A stretch of 64,000 bases of DNA from RH-AL1 sp965214415 (GCA_965214415.1 CBDCBQ010000003.1:3100001-3164000); one strand, 5' to 3'. Positions 1 to 9,454 are shown, numbered from the stretch's first letter. Notes: a model not told the origin generated them from the letters alone. A program made the numbers and translations.

Positions 1-3000
1 AGATCGGCTTGAAACGGTTCGCCCGGCACTCCACTCCGGATCCCGGAAGCTGCGCTCGCTTCGAGGCTGCTCAACGCATAGTTCAAGCTTTCGCTGCTGA
101 CGAACTTGCAACGCTCGAGAAAGCGAACCACAAATGTCTTATAGGTGAAGACAAAATGAGGGGATGAATTACCCACGATTCTTGTCATAAGGTCGAGGTC
201 GTCGGCTCCGGCATCGCTTAGCTTCCGGTCCATTAATTCGACGACGTTTTCGTCGATACCTTCGAACATGGCCTCGAACAGATGTGCCGCGTTATAAAGC
301 AGGAGGTGGTCGCTGTCTTGATGGCTCTTAAACCACTGCCAAGCCTTCTCTAACAGTTGCGGGAAGTCTGCACTTTGACCAAATCGTAGCGGTTCTTGTT
401 TATAGGGGCCATAATTTACGGGCCTGGATTTGTTAAACAATTCTTTAGTGGAGTATTTCTCGACACGTTCGAAAAAGAAATTAGCCAGACGGATGGCATA
501 ATGCTCAGACAGGTAGGCAAGCACACCGTTGATCCAATATCCATCTAAAGACGGAACAGCTATTAACTCTTGCAACAGTTTATCAATGTCTTCAGCTCCC
601 ATGCTCCTGAGAAGCCGGTTTTGGCCGCCACTGACTAGCATCGAGAGATCCTCAGCGTTCCGTGCCGACCCGCCGACCTTGACATGCCGGACTACCGCTA
701 GCGACGTCAGCGGATCTAATTGTTGCCAGCTCCAAGCGGCGCGTATTCCCGCATTTGCGACCTTCGGATCTTCGTCGCTCGCAATCATTTGTACCAAATT
801 GAAATCGTCTTGTTCGGGAAGACGCTTGAGTGACGCAAAGGCTAAACCAGTTGCCTGCCGTAACGACTGATTATCGGTGGCGAGTAGCCCGTGGACGACG
901 CTCCTTCCTTTCGTAGGATTGGAAGTAAGCACCTCCGCAAGAGCAGACGGCAGGAACCGGGCCAACGGACCTTCTGGGCGCACTAACACTTCTTCGATGA
1001 AGGCTTGTGCAAACTGTAGATCATCACGCAACAAACACCCGACAAGAACAAAGCTGGAGTTACCACCTTCCCTTACAGCGTGTATCTCACTTACGACTTC
1101 AGCAAGATAATCAACTAGACTGGACCCAGATCCATACTCTGCTTTCAGATCCGCAACCAGAGAGTCAAGCCAGCTTTTAAGCTTGGCTTCCCACGTTTCG
1201 GCTTCCCAACGTCCCAAAAATATTTGTCCATATCCATCTGTAAGAGCAAACCAAGTCCGGAACGCCAAGTCAGTTGGCAGTGCGCCCAGAATTTTTCGTG
1301 CGAGCTTAGACGGCAAGCCGGTTCCGTAATTTGCATGCCACGAAACACTTCTCGCAAGGCTGATCGCCGTCGATGGCTTCAAAGGCTGATTTCGCACTAC
1401 AGACAGAAGCTTCCCTAGTGTATCTTCAAATTCCTTGCTATAGCTCGCACGTACATCATCCGGAACCGCGTGATTGAAGGCCGGGTTAGGAAAGCGCAAC
1501 GCCGCTTGGATTGTTACGGCCGCATTTTGTCCTACGACAAGATCGGGACTGGATAGTAACTCAATTAGACGATCTATGAGTCGCTTCCGATAAGGTTCAA
1601 CCATATTGTACGAAACAAGATAGGGTTTCATTTTCATTGAGCTAAATTCAGCCTCTGTCGTGATGCCTTCGCCGCGGAGGATGGGCTCTACAACATCGAG
1701 AGGCGAATAAACTCCGCTCCAGGCGTCTTCACGTTCAATCAGGCTCATACCAAACTCGAATGCCTTCTCACTTATAGAGAAAGGCTTGTTTTCTTCTATT
1801 GAGACAAGCTCAGAAAGTATCCTGATCGGATGTTCTGGATTCTGACCTAGCGGACGCGAGTCCGTGCGGCCTCGTTGCCAAAGGAGTTCGGCCGCTTCCT
1901 CGAAGTGCGATCCAGAGTATGCGATGCTACGCAAGGTCTTTGCAAATGTGGGAAATACAACCTCTTGATCTAACTTCTTTTGCAAGAATGTTAAGGCCTG
2001 TGTTGGCTGATAAGCTGCGACTTCGTAGATTGCTTCCAGTCGCTGATCATATTGCTCAGTGATACTATCGAGGGATGCCCACACCTGATCCAATAGGTGA
2101 CTATCAGACGGATTTCCTTCATTGATACGCCAGTCAAGCCGGCCAAGATTCAGAAGCACGTTTCTGACCAGCCGACCCTGTGCTTTCTCAAACACTTTGA
2201 GAGCTAGTGCCGTAAGCTTTCCGCTCGCATCTATGCAGTGTTGATCGATTATATAGTCGCCAAGCACATCCGGCATGAGCCTATAATTCAGCCCACGCCT
2301 GAAAATGACTCCTCCATCAACCAGCAGTCTAATCAAGCGACTTGAAGTTACTTCATCGAGACCCGTGGATTGGATTAGCGTGTTGAAGTGCGGGTCTTCG
2401 ATATCAAAGGGCTGAACGATAGCGAGGATATCGAGGAGCCTCGCTAGATTTGGCTGATCTGCTGAAGAGCCAAGGTCTCCAATCACCACATCTTGAAACT
2501 TCCCCAGGACAAAATTCTTGAGTTCCTCCCGTGACGTAGCGAGGGCCGGCGGAAGCGGTTCCTTCGCAATCACGCGTGCCGCCATGACCGTGATCAATGG
2601 GCTCGATCCCGCGACAGCGACTACAGACGGTGCCCACATGTCGTTTGCGCCGAACTCTTTGAGAACTTCGTTCGCGAGTGCGAGCCGATCCTTACGCGAT
2701 AAGGGCTCAACTATGATCTCGGTTTGATCCGCCAAGCCAAACATCGCGGCTTGCCGCTTTATACGTGCTGTACCGTATGGCCGCGAAGCAAGTACTAACC
2801 GTAACCCACTACTAGGATTGGCAACATATTCCAATAATACCCCTAGATCACTTCGATCGTGGGCGTCGTCAACTACAACAATCTTAATCCCTTTGCCAAG
2901 GCCCTCGATCGCTGGATTGGTCACAGTAGAAGATGGCGAGAGAAAGCTTACGGAGATGTCCTGATGACTGAGGCTGAAGTCCTTAATGGATTCCAAAATC

Positions 3001-3890
3001 AGACGCGACTTACCAAACCCGCCGGGCCCGTTTATCAAGATTAGCGGTTTCCCTATTGCCAGGGCTTCCGCAATCATCGTGAGCTCTTTGCTGCGCCCCT
3101 TCAGTGCCCAACCGTGGCTGAAGGCGGCATCTCGTGCTTCGAATGGGCTAAAGAACAGGTCCATTGTCAGCCACGGGCCGGGTGCGTGACGGCCAAAGAG
3201 TTCGAAACGACGCCCGGGAAAATAGATGTCGACTATTCGGTCTTGAGATGCGTGCGGAAGGTGTCTGACGATCTCTGACAAATCCTCCCTGTCCAAGATC
3301 TCCCAGCCGGGATGCTTCTTCATCTCTGAGATTGCTTGAGGGCTTGCAGTGCGACTGAGGACTAGGTACTTTCGATCGGCCGTAATTTTGTGGGCTGCCA
3401 CCGCTCGACGTACCTCCGCTGGCCCGAAGGTCTGTACCCGCTTGCACTGATACGTAGAAATTTTTCCAGAAGGATCTTCGGCTATCAGATCAATGCCATC
3501 TTGCTTGTGACCCGTCTTACCAGCCCTCTTTACGGGGCTGTTTGGCGCAAGCTCTTGAAGGACTGTCCTTAAGAACCGCTCGAAGGTATCAGGAGACAGG
3601 CTCTCGAGCGGCAGTGGCTTATCGAAGGTAATCGCTTCCGCGACGGAAGGAGCAGCTTTGTAACCTGCTCTCATGAGAAGATCGTCTACGTCCGCGTGCA
3701 GTAGACAGGCGAGTTTGCCGATCTCGTCCGCGTCAGGCCGTGAAGTGCCTGCTTCCCAACGGCTGATCGATTGCTGACTCTTGCCCAGCAATTTGGCCAG
3801 CGCGCCCTGGTTGCCTATACCCACAGCGTTGCGCAGCTTAGCTAGCTGTTGTCCAAAATCGACAAACCGAGGCTTCCTTGGCGAGGTCAT
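1..3890 (-). CDS. HTH-Mrr nuclease-STAND NTPase protein, 3' end beyond window
   Basis: An uninterrupted minus-strand frame runs from ATG at 3890 off the left edge, giving at least 1,296 residues. Residues about 10-65 form an XRE-type helix-turn-helix containing QSISRWE. Residues about 85-215 resemble an Mrr-type restriction endonuclease: D134 in GIDL and Q148-x-K150 in QCKR fit the D-(Q/E)xK core. Residues about 262-480 are a P-loop NTPase with Walker A GPGGFGKS (288-295, K294), Walker B VVVDDAHD (D341, D342) and a downstream LASRP segment, as in STAND ATPases. The rest is helical, repeat-like sequence, suitable for a ligand sensor. Known antiviral STAND (Avs) proteins combine a nuclease, a STAND module and repeats; the N-terminal DNA-binding domain is an unusual addition. 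I infer DNA cleavage triggered by recognition of a phage protein. The gene is 71 bp downstream of an integrase and lower in GC than the core genes. The C-terminus is unseen. Confidence 0.88.
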   Translation of the reverse strand, partial: MTSPRKPRFVDFGQQLAKLRNAVGIGNQGALAKLLGKSQQSISRWEAGTSRPDADEIGKLACLLHADVDDLLMRAGYKAAPSVAEAITFDKPLPLESLSPDTFERFLRTVLQELAPNSPVKRAGKTGHKQDGIDLIAEDPSGKISTYQCKRVQTFGPAEVRRAVAAHKITADRKYLVLSRTASPQAISEMKKHPGWEILDREDLSEIVRHLPHASQDRIVDIYFPGRRFELFGRHAPGPWLTMDLFFSPFEARDAAFSHGWALKGRSKELTMIAEALAIGKPLILINGPGGFGKSRLILESIKDFSLSHQDISVSFLSPSSTVTNPAIEGLGKGIKIVVVDDAHDRSDLGVLLEYVANPSSGLRLVLASRPYGTARIKRQAAMFGLADQTEIIVEPLSRKDRLALANEVLKEFGANDMWAPSVVAVAGSSPLITVMAARVIAKEPLPPALATSREELKNFVLGKFQDVVIGDLGSSADQPNLARLLDILAIVQPFDIEDPHFNTLIQSTGLDEVTSSRLIRLLVDGGVIFRRGLNYRLMPDVLGDYIIDQHCIDASGKLTALALKVFEKAQGRLVRNVLLNLGRLDWRINEGNPSDSHLLDQVWASLDSITEQYDQRLEAIYEVAAYQPTQALTFLQKKLDQEVVFPTFAKTLRSIAYSGSHFEEAAELLWQRGRTDSRPLGQNPEHPIRILSELVSIEENKPFSISEKAFEFGMSLIEREDAWSGVYSPLDVVEPILRGEGITTEAEFSSMKMKPYLVSYNMVEPYRKRLIDRLIELLSSPDLVVGQNAAVTIQAALRFPNPAFNHAVPDDVRASYSKEFEDTLGKLLSVVRNQPLKPSTAISLARSVSWHANYGTGLPSKLARKILGALPTDLAFRTWFALTDGYGQIFLGRWEAETWEAKLKSWLDSLVADLKAEYGSGSSLVDYLAEVVSEIHAVREGGNSSFVLVGCLLRDDLQFAQAFIEEVLVRPEGPLARFLPSALAEVLTSNPTKGRSVVHGLLATDNQSLRQATGLAFASLKRLPEQDDFNLVQMIASDEDPKVANAGIRAAWSWQQLDPLTSLAVVRHVKVGGSARNAEDLSMLVSGGQNRLLRSMGAEDIDKLLQELIAVPSLDGYWINGVLAYLSEHYAIRLANFFFERVEKYSTKELFNKSRPVNYGPYKQEPLRFGQSADFPQLLEKAWQWFKSHQDSDHLLLYNAAHLFEAMFEGIDENVVELMDRKLSDAGADDLDLMTRIVGNSSPHFVFTYKTFVVRFLERCKFVSSESLNYALSSLEASAASGIRSGVPGEPFQAD

Positions 3891-3902
3891 TCATACGCAC
3901 TA

Positions 3903-3944
3903 CGCGAGTACCGACCGTTTGTCAAGAAAACTCGCGATGCGAGT
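3903..3944 (-). promoter_or_regulatory. Putative promoter and operator of the HTH-STAND gene
   Basis: Reading the minus strand, TTGACA (3920-3925) is followed 17 bases later by a TAGTGC-like -10 close to the start codon at 3890. Two related palindromic elements flank the -35: CGCGAGT at 3903-3909, and ACTCGC-GAT-GCGAGT at 3930-3944, whose left part is the inverse of the first. Arms this close to a promoter are typical operator geometry. The obvious candidate binder is the gene's own N-terminal HTH. The ribosome binding site is weak, so a short or leaderless transcript is possible. Confidence 0.5.
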
Positions 3945-3961
3945 GCGGCTGGTTTGTTGGT

Positions 3962-5170
3962 TTAGGTGAACATAGTTGCAGCGACCCGCTCCATCGCTTC
4001 TCTGTGATCGTCAGATTTGAACATGTGTCCGTAGCGATCCATCGTCACCTGCAGGCTGCTGTGGCCGGCGAAAGTCTGAACCGTTTTCGGACTTAGGCCA
4101 GCCTCGATCCAACACGACACCGCGAAATGCCTTAAGGCATGCCAGTTGAAGCTTTGTGGCGCTGGCGGCTGAGAGGGATCCTCGGCATGCCGTCTGGCCA
4201 GCTCGTCAAACAGCGGCAGGAACTTGCGCTTGATCATGTTGTCATGGCTGCAGTACCAGCCGCGCTTGTTGGGAAAGACCAGCTCATCCGGCTTGCTGCG
4301 CCGGGTCCGCAGCTTCCATTCCTTCAGCATGAAGACCAGTGGCTGCGACAGTGGGATGGTCCGCATACCGGCGGATGTCTTGGTGACGTCTTCCTCATGA
4401 TAGGCGTCGACCCGCGTCTCGATCTTTACCTCGCCTGAGGCAAAGTCGAGATGGCGCCAGCGCAGTGCATGAAGCTCGCCGGCGCGCACGCCAGTGGCCG
4501 CGGCAAAGGCCAGCTTCACCTTGAAATTTGGATCAGCGACGCTGAGCAGGGCGCGCATAGCCTCCTTGCTCGGCGGGACGATCCTGCGAGCGCCTTCATC
4601 GCGTCGGCCGATCACCTTGATGCCGCGGGCGACGTTGACGCCGATCAGGTCACGGGTGACGGCATGCTGGAGCAGCTGCTGCAGTGTACTGAGGATCTTG
4701 CGGGCTGTGACGACCGTGACACCGGCATCGCGCAGGCTATCGCGAAAATCGCCGACGCCGCGGGCGGTCAGCGAAGCGAGCTTGATCCCGCCAATGCCGC
4801 CATCGAAGCTCTTTAGGCGCGACGGCTTCGGCTTGCCGGCATGACGCTGGGGATCGCGGCAGATGTAGTTGCGGATATGGCCTTCCATGGTCTTGTAGTT
4901 TTGGCGCGTCATGCGCTCGCCGCGCTGGCGACGGCCGTCGCAATAGGTGAGGAAGCGATCGGCCGTGTCCTTGAGGGTGAGCTTTCCGGCCTCGCTGCGA
5001 TAGGTGCCGACCCGCATTTGGCTTTCGGTCGCGACCCGGAACGCATCGGCCTCTTTGCGGCTGTCGAATTGACGGCGTTCGCGCTCGTCATTGGCGCCGC
5101 AGACATCGACGATCCAGCGCGTCGTCTCGGTGCCATCGCTGTTTTTCCAGCTGCGCTTGCGGATCGACAT
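3962..5170 (-). CDS. Tyrosine recombinase / phage-type integrase
   Basis: A 402-residue tyrosine recombinase, expected to catalyse site-specific integration and excision of a mobile element. The N-terminal third (about 1-60) resembles an arm-binding AP2-like domain, 60-180 a SAM-like core-binding domain, and 200-395 the catalytic domain. The catalytic set is visible: R229 in TGVRAGE, H344 and R347 in HALRH, H370 in AGHSS and nucleophile Y380 in DRYGH. An AGGAAG ribosome binding site precedes the ATG. It lies directly upstream of, and co-oriented with, the HTH-Mrr-STAND gene, which suggests that gene is cargo of the element. No excisionase, and no attachment-site repeat that I could recognise, lies next to it. 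Confidence 0.93.
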   Translation of the reverse strand: MSIRKRSWKNSDGTETTRWIVDVCGANDERERRQFDSRKEADAFRVATESQMRVGTYRSEAGKLTLKDTADRFLTYCDGRRQRGERMTRQNYKTMEGHIRNYICRDPQRHAGKPKPSRLKSFDGGIGGIKLASLTARGVGDFRDSLRDAGVTVVTARKILSTLQQLLQHAVTRDLIGVNVARGIKVIGRRDEGARRIVPPSKEAMRALLSVADPNFKVKLAFAAATGVRAGELHALRWRHLDFASGEVKIETRVDAYHEEDVTKTSAGMRTIPLSQPLVFMLKEWKLRTRRSKPDELVFPNKRGWYCSHDNMIKRKFLPLFDELARRHAEDPSQPPAPQSFNWHALRHFAVSCWIEAGLSPKTVQTFAGHSSLQVTMDRYGHMFKSDDHREAMERVAATMFT

Positions 5171-5526
5171 GAAGTCTTCCTCCCGCCAAAGACTATCATC
5201 GCACTGGCCGGCTGATCACCTACAAACAAGCGGCTCAAGGCGGCATTACCAATCGTTCCGATTGATTACGCCCAAGAATCCTAGGCTGGCAGCCGGCAGC
5301 GCTCAACCGAATTCGTCGCGCTTCTGCCGACCTATAGATGTTTGATATTGCTGCTCATTCCTCTGGTGGGACGAAAGCGACATTCCTCCGGAGCCGACGC
5401 CTATCAACTCAACAGCTGGCGTGGCCTCAGTCACCCGTCAGGGCCGAAGCAGAGCGGCGGACGGCGCCAGCCGTTGACGCGGCAAGCCGGCTGTTAGGCT
5501 CGAAGTGACGGATGGTCCTGCTTCAC
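5171..5526. other. Intergenic region between integrase and SDR gene
   Basis: About 356 bp without a convincing gene. The two flanking genes both lie on the minus strand. It holds the integrase ribosome binding site and a short perfect inverted repeat, AATCG-TTC-CGATT, at about 5249-5261. An element end or attachment site could lie here, since the integrase points away from it, but I found no tRNA fragment or direct repeat to prove that. Confidence 0.4.
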
Positions 5527-6417
5527 TCAGGCAGCCGCAAAGCGCATCGCCGCTAGATCGGTGAGTAGATCAGGGCCGGTCGGCTGCCAGTCGAGCTGCG
5601 CCTGCGTTTGCTTGCTGGATGCGCTGAGATCCATACCAATGAAGCCCGCCATCCAGCCGAAATGCGCACTCGCCTGCCCGGGCGACAGCGACTCGACCGG
5701 TAAGCTGAGGCCGCGGCCGACGACGGTCGCGATGTCCTTCGCCGCCACGCCCTCCTCGGCGACCGCATGGTAGCGCGCGGCTTCCTGGCGCTCGAAGGCC
5801 AGGCGGTAAAGGCGCGCGGCATCGCTGACATGCACGGCGGCCCAGCGGTTCTGACCGTCGCTGACATAGGCGACGGTACCTTTCGCGCGCGCAATCTCGA
5901 TATAGGGCGTGATCAGCCCGGCTTTCTCGGTGTTGTGGACCTGGGGCAGGCGCATGACCGCGAGTTTGACGCCCTGCTGCGCCAGTGCCGCACCGGTCTG
6001 TTCGGAGAGCTTGCGCGGGTTGGGATGATCGAAGTTGACGACCTCCTCGCGCGCCGGTTCGCCATGACCTGAACTGCCGAGGCCAACACCTGAGGTGATG
6101 AGCAGCAGGCGGTCGGAGCCGGCCAGCGCCGCACCCATGGCCTCGATCGCGCGCCGGTCCTTCTCGCAGTTCGCGACAAAGCGCGAGAAGTCATGGTCGA
6201 AGGCCGTGTGGATGACGCCGTCACATTGGGCGGCGCCCCGCCGCAGGCTCTCGGGATCTTCAAGCGTGCCGCGATATGGTTCGGCGCCAGCGGCCTCGAG
6301 GGCAGCAGCACCTTGCTCCGAGCGGGTCATGCCGAGCACCTGATGGCCGGCCTTGATCAATTCGGGCACGATCGCGGAGCCGATAAAGCCGGTGGCGCCG
6401 GTAAGAAAGATACGCAT
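5527..6417 (-). CDS. SDR-family NAD(P)-binding oxidoreductase (atypical, NmrA/epimerase-like)
   Basis: A 296-residue protein with an N-terminal Rossmann fold: GATGFIG at residues 7-13 is the glycine-rich NAD(P) motif. Overall it resembles the extended/atypical SDR and NAD-dependent epimerase family. The usual YxxxK catalytic pair is not evident, so it may be a redox-sensing or atypical SDR. It is transcribed divergently from an XRE/MmyB-like regulator at 6517. This regulator-plus-SDR pairing is common in proteobacteria, where the regulator is thought to control the oxidoreductase. The substrate cannot be told from sequence. Confidence 0.85.
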   Translation of the reverse strand: MRIFLTGATGFIGSAIVPELIKAGHQVLGMTRSEQGAAALEAAGAEPYRGTLEDPESLRRGAAQCDGVIHTAFDHDFSRFVANCEKDRRAIEAMGAALAGSDRLLLITSGVGLGSSGHGEPAREEVVNFDHPNPRKLSEQTGAALAQQGVKLAVMRLPQVHNTEKAGLITPYIEIARAKGTVAYVSDGQNRWAAVHVSDAARLYRLAFERQEAARYHAVAEEGVAAKDIATVVGRGLSLPVESLSPGQASAHFGWMAGFIGMDLSASSKQTQAQLDWQPTGPDLLTDLAAMRFAAA

Positions 6418-6516
6418 GGTCAGCCCTCAAGGTTGTTCAGTGCCATACTATCGGCTAAGCTAATGTTATATAAAAGTAGTGACGTTATCCTGGTATAATG
6501 ACTAACAGGAAGGCCC
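6418..6516. promoter_or_regulatory. Divergent promoter region between SDR and XRE regulator
   Basis: A 99-bp AT-rich divergent spacer. On the plus strand an extended -10, TGG-TATAAT (6491-6499), lies 17 bases before the regulator ATG, with AGGAAGG as ribosome binding site. On the minus strand a TATATAA-like -10 faces the SDR gene. The two promoters nearly touch, so one bound regulator could control both genes. Confidence 0.5.
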
Positions 6517-7362
6517 ATGTCCGCTGCGAGCGATAATCTGCTGGGACAGTATCTGCGGGACCGCCGCAGCCGGCTTGACCCTGCCGCCCTTGGCTTTGCG
6601 GCAAGCCGCCGGCGCACGCCGGGTTTGCGCCGGGAAGAAGTGGCGCAGCGCGCCAATATCAGCCCGACCTGGTACACCTGGCTGGAACAGGGCCGCGGCG
6701 GCGCGCCTTCGGCCGACGTGTTGGAACGCATCGCCAGCGGGCTGATGCTGACGGAGGTCGAGCGGGAACATCTCTTCATGATCGGGCTCGGGCGGCCGCC
6801 CGAGGTTCGTTACCGACCGGCCGAAGGCGTGACGCCGCGGCTGCAGCGCGTGCTGGACGCGCTCGAGACCAGTCCCGCGCTGATCAAGACCGCGACCTGG
6901 GACATCGTCGCCTGGAACAAAGCGGCGACTGTCGTGCTGACCGACTACAGCCAGCTGCCGCCAGGCCAGCGCAATATCCTGCGCATGCTGTTCGGCGATC
7001 CACGCATCAAGGCCGCGCAACATGATTGGGACTCGCTCGCTCGCTTTGTGGTTGGCGCCTTCCGGGCCGATGCGGCACGGGCCGGAGCCGTTTCGGAAGT
7101 CGCGCAGCTGGTCGACGAGCTCTGCCGGGTGAGTTCGGATTTTGCAGCGCTGTGGCGGAACAACGATGTCCACGCGCATGGCGAGGGCGTGAAGCGCCTC
7201 AAGCATCCGCTGCTCGGGCCGATCGAGCTGGAATATTCCGCCTTCGCCGTCGATGGCCGGCCCGATCTCGGCATGATCGTCTACAATCCCGTGTCGCCAG
7301 CGGTCGCCGACCAGATCCGCGGGCTGATCAGCAAACCCGCGCGTGGCAAAGCACGCCGATAG
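6517..7362 (+). CDS. XRE-family regulator with MmyB-like ligand-binding domain
   Basis: A 281-residue transcription factor. Residues about 10-80 form an XRE-type HTH with the RTPGLRREEVA and SPTWYTWLEQGR signature of this subfamily. Residues about 105-270 match the MmyB-like ligand-binding domain (RLQRVLDAL, DIVAWN, VNDV/HGEG-like segments). It is divergent from an SDR oxidoreductase, which it probably represses or activates in response to a small molecule. Start chosen at ATG 6517 with a good AGGAAGG upstream. Confidence 0.9.
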   Translation: MSAASDNLLGQYLRDRRSRLDPAALGFAASRRRTPGLRREEVAQRANISPTWYTWLEQGRGGAPSADVLERIASGLMLTEVEREHLFMIGLGRPPEVRYRPAEGVTPRLQRVLDALETSPALIKTATWDIVAWNKAATVVLTDYSQLPPGQRNILRMLFGDPRIKAAQHDWDSLARFVVGAFRADAARAGAVSEVAQLVDELCRVSSDFAALWRNNDVHAHGEGVKRLKHPLLGPIELEYSAFAVDGRPDLGMIVYNPVSPAVADQIRGLISKPARGKARR

Positions 7363-7471
7363 GCCGCCTCAGCCGGCCGGCGGCTGCAACACAAATTGCG
7401 ACAACGAAGCGCGGCGGCTATCAGACTGGAGGTTAGCTCTTGAGCGCTCTTTGCGGATAGCTTTGAAAATC

Positions 7472-8689
7472 TCAGGCCCCAAACAAATCCACTTTTGCCG
7501 ATAATAATTTATCCAAGCCGCTGCCACGTTGCACAATGTAATTCGGCTTTGGCCTACGCTTACCTGCTTCCCAATCCAGAAATATGAGCAGACCTTGCTG
7601 CCGCAGCTCAGCGGCGACGGTGCTTACATCGACCGCGCGCACGATGTGGCGTGTCAATACCCGCGTCTGCAGCTCGGCATACTTTATAGCAGCAGGAGCT
7701 TCCGGCGCCATTTCGACTAGGCTGGTGCGGGCCGCGACGCGTTCACGCGCAAGTAAGCGGCCGGTCTCGTCTGGGCCCATCTCATGCAGCGACGGAAACA
7801 GTTCTGATTGGCCCGAGCTAGCTGCCGCGCTCCGCACTTTCGAGGCGGCACGCGTTGCGGCCTGTCCCTCTAGGGCTTTGATTTGACAGTCGCGAAAGAC
7901 CTCGATCCCTATCGGGTGCCTTGTCGCATAACAAAGGCAATAGAGCGGGCGGTCGCGCAGGGGGCGCAGCACCGTCACATCCGCTACGTATTTGTAGCCG
8001 CCGAGCCGGGCCAGGCTTTCGTTGAAGGCGTTGACAAGCAAGTCCTTACGACTTTCTGCGATGGCAGGGTCTTTGTCCTCCTGTGACTCGGTTATAGCGA
8101 GCTTAGCGCGAAAATCGCCGAAGGGGATCAGCTCGTCGAGACCTTTCGCGAGGGCGGGATCGCGTATGCTCGCTGCCCGGTTGATGAAATCGAACATGAA
8201 ATTGAATACGACTTCTGCGTTCGGGCGCTTGATGAAAGGTGCCAGTGTTGCCAGCGGGATGCGCCAACCCTTCGGATCGATGAAGAAGAACGTAAAGGCG
8301 TTAGCAGGGATCGCTTCCGAGATCAGCGGCAACTGGGCAAGAAAGTCGCCGCGATAGGTTTTGACCTCCACGTCCAGAAATGTGGCTGGGATCTTCTCGA
8401 GCTGCGCATAAGCTTTCGGGTGCTGCTCGACGAGAAAGGCTGACATTTTGACGTTGCGCTTCGGCTGCCACGAGGCTTTGGCCTTGCGCAGGGCGTTAAG
8501 CGCAATGCCAAAGGAGGTGTCGGCAAACTGCTCATTGGCGCTTTGCCACGGACCTGCGAAGCCGTCGACGTAGACGATGTGATCGTATTTGCTGGCGGTC
8601 TTGTGCATGAGTGCCTCGAGATAAAGCTCGAGGAACATGTGCTTCACATAGGCTTGTTCACGACCTTGATAATCGGCGAGTGCAACCAT
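7472..8689 (-). CDS. tcmP: Three-Cys-motif partner protein TcmP
   Basis: A 405-residue protein of the TcmP family, named because it regularly sits next to a three-cysteine-motif (Gp37/Gp68, DUF5131) protein. The family signature VYVDGFAGPW is at residues 39-48, with FFIDPKGW near 135 as a second conserved block; the arrangement is reminiscent of a Rossmann-like methyltransferase fold. The C-terminal part contains a winged-helix-like segment. It follows the DUF5131 gene by 3 bp on the same strand, so the two are one operon. Biochemical function is not established; the pair is often found in phages and mobile DNA. Confidence 0.88.
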   Translation of the reverse strand: MVALADYQGREQAYVKHMFLELYLEALMHKTASKYDHIVYVDGFAGPWQSANEQFADTSFGIALNALRKAKASWQPKRNVKMSAFLVEQHPKAYAQLEKIPATFLDVEVKTYRGDFLAQLPLISEAIPANAFTFFFIDPKGWRIPLATLAPFIKRPNAEVVFNFMFDFINRAASIRDPALAKGLDELIPFGDFRAKLAITESQEDKDPAIAESRKDLLVNAFNESLARLGGYKYVADVTVLRPLRDRPLYCLCYATRHPIGIEVFRDCQIKALEGQAATRAASKVRSAAASSGQSELFPSLHEMGPDETGRLLARERVAARTSLVEMAPEAPAAIKYAELQTRVLTRHIVRAVDVSTVAAELRQQGLLIFLDWEAGKRRPKPNYIVQRGSGLDKLLSAKVDLFGA

Positions 8690-8692
8690 CCA

Positions 8693-9442
8693 TTACTCCG
8701 CCGCCTCGCTGAAGGCTGCGGTGGCAGCTGGAAATTCACTCCATTCGCGTCCATCCAGGCTCCGGCCGCCGCTTTTCGGCCGGAAGCCACCCCATTGCTT
8801 GAAGAAAAACGCGACACCGTTTGTTCGGCATTGATCGCGTACATCGCGTATCCACTCGATCTCGATGGGTCGTGCACGCGGCCCACTTTCGCCGCCGACG
8901 ATGACCCAGTCGATGCCGTCGAGATCGAGTTTGCCGACCGGCCCGATCATCGGCTCGATGGAAAGAAAGCGAATGCCTGCCGGCGATTGCCGCAGGTGTT
9001 CCAGTCGTGACTTCTTGGAGCCGTCTTCGATGGATGCGCCAAACCACATGTGAGTAGGGCCGCGGTCATTCGGATATCTGCGCTTGAGAAAATCTCTCAT
9101 GATGGACGAGCGTTTAGTGAGGATCTGGAAGGTGTGCCAGGTGGCAGCTTCCATGGTGTCGAACACCTGCGCGATGAATGCGCGCGGAACCTCTTTATGA
9201 AAGAGATCGCTCATGGAGTTGACGAAGATCATACGCGGCTCGCGCCAGCGTAGCGGCTGCTTGACCCGGTCCGGGCGAAGCATCAGATCGAAGCCATGCT
9301 CGAAGGGGTGGCCTGGCACGCCGCGGAACCTCTCGGCGAAGCGTTCGGCGTAGCAGTTATCGCAGCCTGCACTGATCTTCGTGCAGCCGGTCACCGGATT
9401 CCAGGTCGCATCCGTCCATTCGATCGCGGTCGTTTCGGCCAT
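8693..9442 (-). CDS. Gp37/Gp68-family (DUF5131) three-Cys-motif protein
   Basis: A 249-residue protein with the family's cysteine motif C20-x6-C27-x2-C30 (GCTKISAGCDNCYAE), which could hold a metal or Fe-S cluster. Other conserved blocks are WREPRMIFVNSMSDLFH and PMIGPVGKLDLDGIDWVIVGGESG, as in phage Gp37/Gp68 proteins. Some authors see radical-SAM/photoproduct-lyase-like features in this family, but that is not demonstrated here. It heads a two-gene operon with tcmP. A GAGGG ribosome binding site precedes the ATG, and a LexA-type box lies 13 bases upstream, implying DNA-damage induction. Confidence 0.88.
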   Translation of the reverse strand: MAETTAIEWTDATWNPVTGCTKISAGCDNCYAERFAERFRGVPGHPFEHGFDLMLRPDRVKQPLRWREPRMIFVNSMSDLFHKEVPRAFIAQVFDTMEAATWHTFQILTKRSSIMRDFLKRRYPNDRGPTHMWFGASIEDGSKKSRLEHLRQSPAGIRFLSIEPMIGPVGKLDLDGIDWVIVGGESGPRARPIEIEWIRDVRDQCRTNGVAFFFKQWGGFRPKSGGRSLDGREWSEFPAATAAFSEAAE

Positions 9443-9454
9443 TGACCCTCGTTA

